Positions 11,901-23,000 of a DNA stretch of 64,000 nucleotides are shown piece by piece; positions within the stretch are counted from its first letter, which is position 1, and each line of letters starts with the position of its first letter. Location: positions 3,038,001-3,102,000 of the forward strand of contig CM082589.2 of the NCBI GenBank assembly GCA_040954595.2. Direction: 5' to 3'. Source of the DNA: Balanoglossus misakiensis. Its lineage: Eukaryota > Hemichordata. The translations under genes were made by a program, and so were the position numbers. The notes below the pieces were generated by a model that was not told the DNA's origin, did no database searches, and saw nothing but the letters and a program-made list of their open reading frames with translations.

Positions 11901-14900
11901 AATATTTAATTATCTATCATTTAATTTTTGTAATTATTATATGCTTGGTGTGAATCCAGCTTGCTGATTGGCTGAGGCGGGGTTCATGACCCCAACAAGA
12001 AGACCTGAACAGTGAATAGTTCAAAAAAATAACCAAACTAGAACACATAGAAGAGAACATGAATAAACATGATTATGTTAGTGATAAAATGGAAATGGGA
12101 AAAAATGTTACATTAAAAAAAGTAATTAAGAACTGGCTACAAAATGTATTCCCCTGTCGAAAATATGGTTTTAAACCACTACTCCTCCTCTCTACACATA
12201 TCAATCATCTTAAGCTCTTACCTCTGTTGCATAAAGAACTTCAACAATCTTTTGGATGCCTGGGTGGCTTTCGTCTTCGTGTTGCTGGCAGATAATTTCA
12301 ATTTCACGAAGTTTGGTGAAGTAAAAATCTCTTTCTTTCTCAAGCCCATCGACCGTGAGCTTGACTTCCAGCAACTAGCGACAGGAGAACAAGAAATATA
12401 CATGAAGTTTGAATAAACTTGTCTTTTTTCAGGACGAGCATGTCTTGTGGTCAGGTTTTGAGAAGTGTCTTGTTGTGGATGTACATGTACATGTGGTACT
12501 GTGGTAAAAATAAAACCTGGTAAACGGATCAGGGATTTTGAAAAGCATCTGAGACAGAACATTACCTGTTGATTTAGTGCCGCGACTTGGTTGTTGTTAG
12601 CCACTGAAGCAGGGGCCGGCCGGGTGGTGGTGGTTTTTGCACCTGGTGATTTGAAGTGGGGTGCTGCAGAGAAGTCAAAAAGAAAAGAAAAGCTAATGTT
12701 TAATATCACACACTACTTAAATGCTAACTTGTCCCATTAACCCTCTCACCACCATGGTTCAGTCCAATCACAGTTTACTTAGGTAAGGTTGGACCTCTAA
12801 AGAGGGTACTGGGGGTGAAGGGGTTAAAGGGACAAAGTCACTAACTAGTAACTGTTAACACTATTTTGGTTAAATGTACTTTTTTTGATAGGCTATTTAT
12901 GTTGTTCTACCCTCTGAAACATGCCCAATTCACAACCCATACATGGGTTTTATACATAATGATTCTATAACAGAAGACAGGCTAGATAAAAGTTAGTTCA
13001 AAAGCAAACATATTCCCCCGCAAGTCAAGAAGGGGACATCCTTCCACAATTCATTGAGTATTCAAACATGCCAACTACATGTAAACTCCTAGATCCTACA
13101 AGCTGAAACCTCACTGATTCAGTCACCAAATGAGGTGTACAATAAAGGGGAGGGAAAAAAATATAGTTAGTGTTGGAACATACATGAATTACCTGCCGTG
13201 CCGACTGGTTTTCTGCTCGGCATGGAACGCATGTCTCCACCAGCTGGTTGCTGCTGCTGCTGCGTGTGTCCCCTCGCTTCCACTGGGTCGTAGTCGGTCC
13301 CTTTGTAGTTTGCATCAAAGAACTTTTTAAACCACTGTACAAATTCAAAGTTGTCTTGAAATCTACCTTTGACAAGTCTTTCAACTGGAATGACCTGCGG
13401 AATAAGAAGGACTATTACAATATTGTTATCCTCAACATCATGCCAGGGCTCCTATGCTGCTGGTCAGGGCACTCAAATCGGAAAGAAATTCCTGTAGTGC
13501 GTGCTGTCAGTGATACAATTAAAATTAAAATCTTCACAGAATAGACACCAAACATGAGAACAATGGGCACTCACCTTATCAGCCCCTACTTTCCTGAAGG
13601 ACGCTTGTATTAGTTTGAAATTTTGAATGAATTCATGTTCCAACTTGGCACCCATTTTGACTTTCTTGAACGGTATACAACCCGGGAATAACATATCCAT
13701 GAACTGGCAATAGGCAACCCCTGAAGAAAAAGAGAGAAATATTTCGGGTCAAAATTCTGTGAGATTCAAGATGTTTCCACGATCGATGCAGCGTATTCTG
13801 TAGCAGGACTTTCACGAGCCAAGAAAGTGAGAGTACGGGCACAATAGTCTGCAAGAGCTTACCTGAACAAAGATGTTCTATTTTTGTGTAATTCAACTCC
13901 AGGCTGTCATTAACCCATGCCAGCATGTCATGCCTGCTGAGGTTGTCTGCTGTGGCACTGGTAGCAAAGACGTTCACAGCAGACATGTTGGTTTCACTGC
14001 AGGGCAGAAAAAGAAAGTGTTTGAATCCGTTAAAACAGTATTTGTGTGGGAGTCTGTGTGTGTACACAGACACACACTTAGCAAACAAAATATGACTACA
14101 TGTACATGTACAAAGACTGGCAGCTCTTTGGGGCAGTAGTTTCTACAACACATCACAGCATTTTCCACAACTAACACACATATGATACCTGCTTCCCTGG
14201 AAGAAGTGTTTCTTATGATTCAGTAATCAAGAGTAAAGTATCCAGAATTTACGTGCTTCGCTAATCTTTTGTGACACTAACCCTAGGCACAACGATGCTG
14301 GCTCACTGCACGAAAATTCAACAGCTCCCCTAGTCAACCAAGTAATACCACAGGCACCTGTTACTCAAAACACAAATTCAGTGCACTCACCACATGGTAT
14401 AATTCTACCATGCAAATGAGCCACCTCCAACTACACAATGCAAACCAGCAGAGTCACCTGGTTAATGGTATTATTCAAATAGAATTTGGATCACTCCTGC
14501 TCCACCAATGAAATTTCAATCTATAAGGTGTTAAAATGTTCTTTTCATTTTGTATGTTCATTTCATACAGGACTCTCGCTGTTAACCAGAAGATCGCCAA
14601 GTATTAGATTTCTAGAATGTGATACACATAAATATATTCTGATCTGCAGGGAGACATCTCTGCAGGGGTAAAGGGTTTCACTGTGTAATTACAGGTCAAC
14701 TAATTTTAGCTGGACAACTATAGAACAGCTGGTTTTTTCCACATCATTGTAGGCCTGTATCAGTATATTTAATTGATGATTGTCACGGACCAATGATGCA
14801 ATGTGGCTGGTGAATAACCTATATCACAGTGTGATACTGTCCGTACCACTATTCATGTTTATACAGGTGTTTATTAGCTTGTATCCAGGTCTGCGGGATT

Positions 14901-17742
14901 AACCTATTTATTCAACGAGAACTGAAAATCATAATTATTCAGAAAACAGTTATATTCTTTGTAATACACAGTAATCTGCTGCACACTTCCCCATTGCAAG
15001 CGCGTCTGATTTCTCTGCAAAGGCATCACACTTGACACTATGCAACCAGTAAACCTCAATATTTACAGTCTGGACTGAGCTAGCAGTGATCAATTTGAGC
15101 AAATCAAGCCTCCACATGTACTGAATACTTCAGGGTAGTCTGAGCAATAGAGATTTGTCATAATCATTCAGAAACAGGCAGCAATGTATAACTCTCTGCG
15201 GACATCTGTAAAAACCAATTGTGTGACTCACTCTTCATAAATCGAATAGAACACACTGGTAACCTGGGTAACAGAAGAGACTTGTTTCACAGTTCACGGA
15301 AGACTTAATGTCTTTCCATTTGCTGTCAAATGAGAGATGCATCCTATGCATATATTTAGTTAGTGATCACATATTGACCCTCACTATTCTGAGATAGATC
15401 AATTATTTATAGCCACATGACAAGCTGCTGACAGACTTGGTGAAATGTACATGTATAGAGTAAAAATACGCAAATTATGGAATCTTTTTTGGCATCAGAT
15501 ATACCTTTAGGTACTATAAAATAATTGAAGTCATTGACTTTTTGCCCAAGAGGTGTGTACTGTACTAGCTTGGAGGGATCATGGGTATTAAAAGGGCCAT
15601 GTTTAGCAAAACAGTGCGAGCATTCATCGTACATGTATTGGTAAACTACCTTTTCTCTGTCAGGAGATATTCCTAAGAACAGTGCATGTCATTCTAGGAG
15701 AAGTACACACCTCAAATACCAATACACTGGACAATTTTGGTTCTATGCTCCCAAAAAGCTGCTGAACAACGTATTGTCAATGCGACTCCTGTACAATTGA
15801 GACGAACTATACTCCTGGTATTATTGGAAAAGCTAAATGCATCAGAGTTATTGCATTGAAACACAACCAAGCCCTTATTCCAACAGCTACTGACCTGTCA
15901 CTTCACTACAAACAGCAAAGTGTAGACGTGGGTGGAGGTATTCCCAGTCAATTCTAAAAATTACCCACGATTCTCTCACATTAAATAGATCACCGTTTAT
16001 TATGTAATATTATCGTGACAGAGACAGAAAAAAAAAGAATAGGTATTTCAGTAGGTATTCAGTGACTACTGACTTTGTAAAGGTTGGTGGGTATTGTCCC
16101 TGACTGCACACAGTGATTCATTCATTGAAACTACTGACTGTTGTGCCTGGAGGGTGGCTGTCATATTACAAATCGACGCCTAGTGACAGTATCTGGTGTG
16201 TGGAGCACTTGCACAGGCAGGGGTCAAAGGTCAACAGGGTCACAGGGGCCAATCACGGCACAGGGTATTACTGGTGCAATGGACAAACTTTGAAATTTGA
16301 CGACACAAAGGCTTTTCCTTGCACTTTAACAGAGCAAGGTCACCCGACCACAGTCTGCTACACAATGTCTGACCTTGGAAGACCTGAACAAAGGAATTCT
16401 CCAACTGTCCGAAAGAACACCAATAATAGATCCATTCTAACTTATGAGATTTCCTGTTTATCAATATGGCCACGCTGTAAACTCAAATTTAAGTATTATA
16501 TTACATCAATTTGCTCTTTGCCTCTTCCCCATTTTTTAGTTAATTAAAAGCATCTAAGATTTCAGTACATACCCAGAATCACACTCGCGGTTGAGTTAGT
16601 GACAGTGGACAATTAATTAAATATAAAATATTCTCTCAGACTGTCAGTTGAGTATTTGATCTGCCTTACAGCAAATGACAGACTGTTTATATCAGTGACC
16701 TTGAAGATTAGAGATATTGCAATATGCATATGTTTCCATACAGCACATCATTCGTGAACATTCTGAAGATTTTTTAGACATTTCTTTGTGTTAGTGATAA
16801 AATTTTCTCACACCAGGATTACAGGTATTTGTCAGTGGTATGTCATGTTAGCTAACGAGGGACCACTGCTTGATTGACATCTTGAATCACCTGACTTGCA
16901 TATTAATGAGTTACATGATATTTCAAAATTCTACAAGCAAACACATATACATGTTAATATGTGATACGCAAACTACCCGACATCATCAGTCAGAGCTTTA
17001 CAACAATTGAACAGAGCTGATTGTCTCTAATCGTAAACCAATGACACATACTGCCTTTCTCACGACTGTCTGACTCATCCCCCACAATTTGCAATTTCTT
17101 TGCCAGACATCCATCACATCGTATTTCTGGGTCAGAGAGATTAATTCGTACGCATGCTGTGATGTCAGCCCGGTGTGGGTTTTAGAGGAAAACGATAATA
17201 TGGTTAACAGACAGGTAGAGACACATTGCACATCACAAGCAAGCCACCAACTGGCTTGTAATTTGGATTCGAGTCATGCGATTTGACATCATGTAAATGT
17301 CTGCTGTTTCTTTCGCCTCCGTGAGTAGAAAACGAAACCAATCCACAGAAAAAATGGTCAACTGACAAGCAACTCTCTACAGACAGTAATTTTTTCTCTC
17401 CAAATTTGACGCTTAGTTCTGTATAAAAAGATTCAAGGTTAGAGGCCTGGGGCAGATATAGGTGCCACATATGATAATCTCTTCATCGTCATCATTCACG
17501 ATAATGACGAACGAATATCGTAAATTTTTTATCTTTGTGCAGATAGGCGTTGAAAATTCACAGAATATTCCATCAAGGTGATCATGTTCTTGCGTGATGC
17601 GAACTATCACAGAAAATTAACCATGTAATGATCTACACACAAGTGAAAATGCCATGCATGAATGAAAGAACATACAGTACACTGGCATTAGAAATTAACA
17701 GCATATCTACCTGTCAGTGAGGCTGCTCTCTGAAGAGGCCAT
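8863..17742 (-). CDS. MAPRE: EB1 / MAPRE family microtubule plus-end-binding protein
   Basis: End-binding protein that tracks growing microtubule plus ends and recruits partners through its C-terminal domain (family knowledge). Coding exons in transcript order: [17742-17711 optional], 13996-13863, 13720-13575, 13394-13193, 12663-12566, 12374-12222, then either 10026-9955 or 8922-8863. From the ATG at 13986 the product is 260 codons with the distal last exon. It shows the calponin-homology domain (residues about 1-120: [52 protein letters not shown]), a Gln/Pro/Thr-rich basic linker, and the EBH coiled coil ([19 protein letters not shown]) at about 195-225. The tail ends QDEY-stop, like the EEY/F motif that binds CAP-Gly domains. 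Phases agree at every junction. The acceptor before 13996 has a long pyrimidine tract, so at least one first exon lies upstream. Confidence 0.95.
8923..9954 (-). other. Region between the two MAPRE terminal exons
   Basis: No coding exon seen. It would be the 3' UTR of the proximal-exon transcript and an intron of the distal-exon transcript. On the minus strand two overlapping AATAAA signals (plus-strand TTTATT at 9487-9492 and 9492-9497) lie about 460 bases after the proximal stop. Confidence 0.5.
9955..10026 (-). CDS. MAPRE: MAPRE proximal alternative terminal exon (GDF tail)
   Basis: A second exon in the same phase as 8863-8922. After an acceptor (ACTGTAG) it opens with the same five residues DGFAA, continues [18 protein letters not shown] and stops at TAA (9955-9957). 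It is 23 residues, acidic, ends in Phe, and lacks the EEY/DEY motif. Shared start, phase and acidity point to tandem exon duplication and use as an alternative last exon. A decaying duplicate is possible, but the frame is intact and poly(A) signals follow. Confidence 0.72.
   Translation of the reverse strand, partial: DGFAAPGEDALQDDNVECELGDF
10027..12221 (-). other. MAPRE intron before the terminal exons
   Basis: No exon recognised. Contains a CA-rich stretch (about 10570-10635) and an imperfect ~95-bp direct repeat (about 11040-11178). Confidence 0.5.
11040..11178. repeat. Imperfect direct repeat, two units
   Basis: The string GTGTCATGGTGTAACC occurs near 11051 and again near 11144. Each is preceded by TTTTCAA-CCCAA and followed by CTTA/ATTA-ACAAAGA. 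Period is about 93 bases. It lies in a MAPRE intron. Confidence 0.6.
12737..12827. mobile_element. TTAA-bounded MITE-like element
   Basis: A 91-bp element. The left end TTAACCCTCTCACCACC matches the complement of the right end (TTAACCCCTTCACCCCC) at 14 of 17 bases. It is the best-preserved copy at both ends and sits in the MAPRE intron between exons 12566-12663 and 13193-13394. Core words CCATGGTTCAGTCCAA and GGTTGGACCTCTAAAG are shared with the copy at 40550. Confidence 0.65.
13997..17710 (-). other. MAPRE 5' intron
   Basis: 3.7 kb of AT-rich sequence between the first shared coding exon and the candidate upstream exon. I see no exon. A short purine/pyrimidine palindrome (TGTGTGTACACAGACACACA, near 14057) is the only clear local structure. 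Confidence 0.5.
17711..17742 (-). CDS. MAPRE: MAPRE alternative first coding exon ([10 protein letters not shown])
   Basis: On the minus strand an ATG in good context (A at -3, G at +4) opens [10 protein letters not shown] and reaches a donor CTGACAG/GTAGAT in phase 2. Joined to the acceptor at 13996 it reads [11 protein letters not shown] in frame, adding 14 residues before the usual start. MAPRE2 proteins also carry N-terminal extensions. Coding use depends on transcription from this promoter; I infer it from the frame match. Confidence 0.55.
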
Positions 17743-19440
17743 AGTCTATGGAAGCTCTAAATACACGCCTAAATACTAATTTCGACACAAGACAGCACCA
17801 CGGTGGGGAGAAAAGAGGAGACAAAAAAGCACCAGGACTCGTCTCTCACAGGAGAAAGTGAGTATCATTCAAACAGACCAGAGTGATGATGTCACTGCAA
17901 GCGGGGATGACTGGATGTGATTGGGAGAGAGCAGGCGAGACGGGCCAGTTCAGGGACCTCTCCATGTTAATGATGTTGAAATAGAAATCCTTGACGTAGA
18001 GGTTACACAGAGTGAATGTGTCAACAGCTGATTTATTCTATTGCTTGTTCTGATCAATATCACGCTCAAAATCACCAAAAATTTAGGATGTCAAATGAAT
18101 GAATGAAATGAATTTGAAGAAGCAATGTTTCATCTAATTTTAATAAATTAAATAAGAAGGATCTCCCATTAACTATTTAAATATAGGAATCAATGATCTC
18201 TGATACAGTATTGATTGACTTGCATAATATTATAATCTATTGTTATGATAATTGTGTCTATTGTTTCCCAATATTAAAAGGTATTGGCGGACAGACACTG
18301 CAATTGCTCTGGCCAGAAAACTTCTAATATTACAGCACGTTCTACACCTCATTTCAAGACATCCGCTGACACACACTCACTGAGTGTGCACCAGGATATG
18401 ATTGTATAAATGTTTGAAAATCGACTGACTGCAATTATGTTTATGAAAGGCTAGTGCCCAACCAATTAGCTGAGAGCACTTGTTGCCATAGTAACAGATG
18501 CTGTTGGAAACGTGTGAGTGAAAGGCTTCCAATAAAATATACTGTACGGCTGAACTACTTTAGTACTTTACACTTATTTATAGACTCCTGTCCTAAACAA
18601 AACCATCGTTGAAACGTAGAAACAGTATGTGGAGGAAAAAATGTGCTGAAGTAGGTACACTGTTGTCAAGGCCAATCAGATATGTATGCTGCTAATTTTT
18701 GATTGCAAAAATTTGAAACTGCACTGGAAATGTTAAAAACATATCAAAATTTCATATATTTTGAAAATCTGAACTAGTACTCAACCCAAGGCCAAGTACT
18801 TAAATTATCAGCCACTTGGAAATTGAGGACAAAATTTGGTGACCCTGATGACCCCAGGTCAACAATCGATATAACCGTTAGGGTTGGTCCGTATAAGTAC
18901 TCTGACACGACATGTCGTTAAATTAAGCTAAAACACAGGTGTACTTTTTAAGACCGGTGGGAAAAAGATCGCCGATCTCCTCGAGCGTAAGTTGGCGCAG
19001 TACACACTGCGGCAAGAGCTGTCAAAACATGCTGGCTGTTGAAGGTTATCAAAGTCGATTGGGGACAGTTCATTCATCATCCCCAGCCAACGGATACCGA
19101 TTTCGGAAATCTGTATTTTGACACAAGAATACCAGTATCGTGTACAACCAGCAAAAAGCGATCGAATACGATCTTGCTCCAGGCGTGGCACGGTAAAAGT
19201 CGACAAAAATGCACCGGAAAACAAGACTTCCTCACAACTTCAGTTCGGATGAAATGAACAACCGTGTCCGGTGAAACTTCGTCACAACATACCGAACAAA
19301 TGCCATAGAATCTCACGAAAACAGTGACATTACTGCATCGTGTGGTACACAAATACATTCGAAAACCTCCTCATCAAAAACCTATAATTTGATTTCAGGA
19401 ATCAGCGGCAAAATACGCCAAAATCGCCCCAAATACTTAC
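17743..19440. other. MAPRE 5' region between candidate first exons
   Basis: AT-rich, with no exon or repeat that I can name. It would include the promoter of the 17.7 kb exon and an intron of any transcript starting at 19.4 kb. Confidence 0.4.
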
Positions 19441-19457
19441 GCTCTTTGCTTCCACAT
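19441..19457 (-). CDS. MAPRE: MAPRE possible far-upstream first exon
   Basis: On the minus strand AAAGAGC/GTAAGTATT is a near-consensus donor. The ATG at 19457 gives MWKQR and exits in phase 2, which would continue as [11 protein letters not shown] when spliced to 13996. The ATG context is weak (T at -3), so this may be an untranslated exon with initiation at 13986. The upstream boundary is unknown. Confidence 0.4.
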
Positions 19458-20064
19458 TGATGTCTGTTTGTCGGGGTTGAAGTTCAAATTTTTTCCCTTG
19501 CCGCAGAAAGCTGTTGTGGGCATGCGCTAGGATTTTCATATATCACATGATCTCAGTCAGCCAATGGTTTCCTAAAATCTTCGGACCTCAACTGTTTAAA
19601 ATTTGATAAAAGAAAAAAGAAATAAAATAATAATCTCGAAACTAGAAGATTATAATAAAGTTACGAAGCGAAGTCAAAGGTCATTGAAATGTATTAGTCC
19701 ACAGAAATTAACTTAGCGAGACGTGCATATCATTATAATGTGATAATTGAAAGAACGTGCGATTTGTGAAGTGAAGGTAGGAGAAAGATTATGACATCAT
19801 CTTTGGGCCCTTGGGGCATCCGAAACTCTTGGAAACATGAATGTTGTGTTATTTGCAAAGTGAAGACTTTAAATATTCTAAAGGTATATTCTTGATTTTA
19901 TACAAAACATGAAACGGAAAAGTCTTATCCGCGGCGTGGCACGATCGTTCGTTAAATAAAAGACGTACTCAGAGCGAACACCCCTGTGAGAATAGTTTCG
20001 TCGAGCTCAACGATAACTTCCGGGTGTAGATGATCGCTGAAATAGATTCGTCAGGCAGACTGTC
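19458..20064. promoter_or_regulatory. Putative shared promoter region of MAPRE and PHACTR
   Basis: About 0.6 kb separates the candidate MAPRE first exon (minus) from the PHACTR start codon (plus). It includes GGGCATGCGCTAG near 19518, resembling an NRF1 half-site, and CpG-containing stretches near 19930-20060 in otherwise AT-rich DNA. Bidirectional use is inferred from the head-to-head layout only. Confidence 0.35.
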
Positions 20065-23000
20065 ATGGCGAGTTCAGCTCGTAGTTCCCCACTAAATGAC
20101 AGGAGAGGTAAACACAGAGAAAGAAGCTCATCCGATCCTCCAACTTTTCTACCCGGCAATCAAATTATTAGATCTGGTAAGTGACTTTACAAGGTAAGCT
20201 AGATCGTGTTCAAACATATGATGAGTGCATGATCATGATCAGACTACCGGGCTGTCGAGGAAATCAATGATTCTGTGTTGCTGTTGGTGTACGAAAAAAT
20301 GGCCCCGTCCAGATTACGTGACTAGTGAAGACGATCGAGTGGAATGTTTGCTTGCTACGAAATCAGGTTTCGATGAATCATTATAGAGACATCTTTGATC
20401 TCCAAAAATAAAACCAGACGCGTAATAACATTATTTCTTAATTCCATTGAACTTTTATTTGACCAGACATAGTTCCATTTGACTTCCAAGACTGTTTTGT
20501 TTTGAACTTAATTCCTTACCTATAATTGCTTTTATTTAATGTGTGAATTAAATAGTTGTTCAATTCACAGTGTTTGGATAAGAGAACTTGTCCATTATGT
20601 TACGTGTATTCTTGAAACCCCCATCGGCTGATCAGTCAGTCATAAGTAACGTTTCAGAAGCACCTGCGTTTATGTGGCTTCGAGCTATTACTGTATTATT
20701 GAAGAAAACCCTCTGGTATGGTATTGACTGGGCTTCTGTTTGGTCTATGTAAATAACAAAACGAAGGATCTTTATTGATGCTACCGCATGGGGTCATTGC
20801 TCTGGCCTGAGGTCAATTTCACTTTGAAATGTACATATTGCCATGGAATCGTGAAGGCATTGCAGTCTCACAATCAACCATGACATGGTCCAATGAATTT
20901 TCATTCCCAGGCCCGTTGGCAGGCAGTTAATGATAAGAAACAATTTCCCACATGGAAATTTTTAATTGCCAAGTTTTATGGGACAACGAATTTTCTATCA
21001 ACATGGGGATTATAACCACACTGTAGTAATTAACACTTAAATTAACAGGACTAGAGCAGAGAGTTCTATTTTATCTCATTTCCCCCATCATGTCATCGAA
21101 AGTTTATATTGTCTTTGATTACCAGTTGTGGGAACTCTAAGGCGACTTTCTTCTGTTAATTAATACAATATAATACCTGCAGTGGCAAATAAGCGATTTT
21201 TGCTGACTTCATAATCTCTGGGCAAAGTCTAGAGAAACGCCTGCCCATTTTGTTACATTTATACTACACATGCTTGAACCCATAATGTGGTTTGTGATTA
21301 AGATAATTTGTTAATCTGTAACAATGTTAGAAAAATGAGCAAAATGTGTAGTTGAAATCTACATGCATATTACTGGTTTGGCAGTTCCCCAGCGTTTATA
21401 CAAAATAAGTCGCTGACCATCATTGCATACAAGACAGGCAGTCATGAGGATATGATGTGAGTCTAGCCCCAAGCAAGAAATGTGCATAACTTCAACAAAG
21501 GAAAGTGGTTCTTTGCTTGTTAGGCCTGAACTGTAACCTTGACGACAGGTTTATGCAAATGCAATTTCAGGAAATGTTTACGTCAAAATATTGACTGTAC
21601 ACAAACACAGTGTTACGACTCAGCAGGCAGTACCTTTGTCCACTGAAACTTGTAACTTTGATTTATGGCTGTTGAAATAAATAACAATTATTTCTTCCTT
21701 ATGTCGACCACACTTGATGCGTTTTCCCTTTATGACTTAAGACCTTTACACAACATGTCTTAAAAGCTTTTGAATTATACTAATTTGACATGATCGTCAC
21801 GTTATGTTGTTTGGGTCCAATCTTTAGCACATCTGCATGAAATTTCTTTTCCCTCATGGCTATAATAGCTCTCTACACAAAAGCTGTAATCAGCAGATTG
21901 AAATGTATATTCCTTCTGGTCGACAACAACATTACGTCCAAAAGCAAATGAGTCTTTCCAAATGTCAAAGATCCATAATTATTAGATAAGGTTTGTACTG
22001 CATTGTGATTTAATGTCAAGGTTTGCTGGTTATGGACACCCTGTCTGGTTAGTGATAACAAAGTGAGAAGTGACGTCATTGGCCTGCCTTAACATTAGCC
22101 ACTCACGTCATTGAAAACAATTCATGTCTTGAGATGAGGTCGCTTGGTATTCTGAACTCTCTTTGTATTGTTCACTCGAGTAAGCGATTCAGGTGTATGT
22201 ATGAGTCACCATGTGTGTTTTATATTGTTACGGGCAGGAAACGTAAATGTTGTACATATTCGTAAAATTCATTTGAAGACCAAACCATGGCTGAAATGAT
22301 ACTCTGTTGGGCTTATAATTCTCAGAGGGTTATTAAGTTGAACTTATTTTAAATTACATGAGAGGCCTTTACTCTATATTAGGGATCTAATCATATGATT
22401 CCTACAGTGGTTCATATGTCACGCTGTAAATTCCAGGGCATTGTTAAATCACTTTTTACAGAGCGAGCTTTTTATATCACTCTTTGAAATCTGAAACTGT
22501 TTCTCGTACATGTGTATATCCAGTGTTGACAGTGATACTCTTTGTAAGCAAGAGCAAGGACCCGGTTGTGACCCGACACACATGCATTAATAAGAAGTGT
22601 TGACAGGGGAAAGCCCTGAAGGTCATTACCACAAAAAAACTGGCATTTTGAGGAGTTTTAGTTTTATCAGACTTGTGCGCTGATTTGCTGGATTCACAGC
22701 TTATGTTTGCCCTTACGAACAAGATTGTTGGCCCTCCAAAACAGTGTAATTAATGATTAGTGGAAAGTCCGTGAATTGGCCATGTCTCGTTTCCAAATGA
22801 AAGCAAATTATTATCTGGCTCCAGATGTGTAGCATAGCTTGGAGGTCTCACTGGGTATCTCAAGGTCGTAGTAAACAGGCAGAAAAGGTTTGTGTCCTGA
22901 CAATGAACTTGACTTTGTTTACAATTTGACAGTGTAAGCATCAAGTGGACTATGGTTATTTTTTCTTAGGTGCTTTCACATAGAAATGAATGTACTCTGG

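Noticed and set aside
12218-12709. 163-codon minus-strand open frame
   Set aside because: Only its part at 12566-12663 is a real MAPRE exon; the rest is intron or exon 12222-12374 in the wrong frame.
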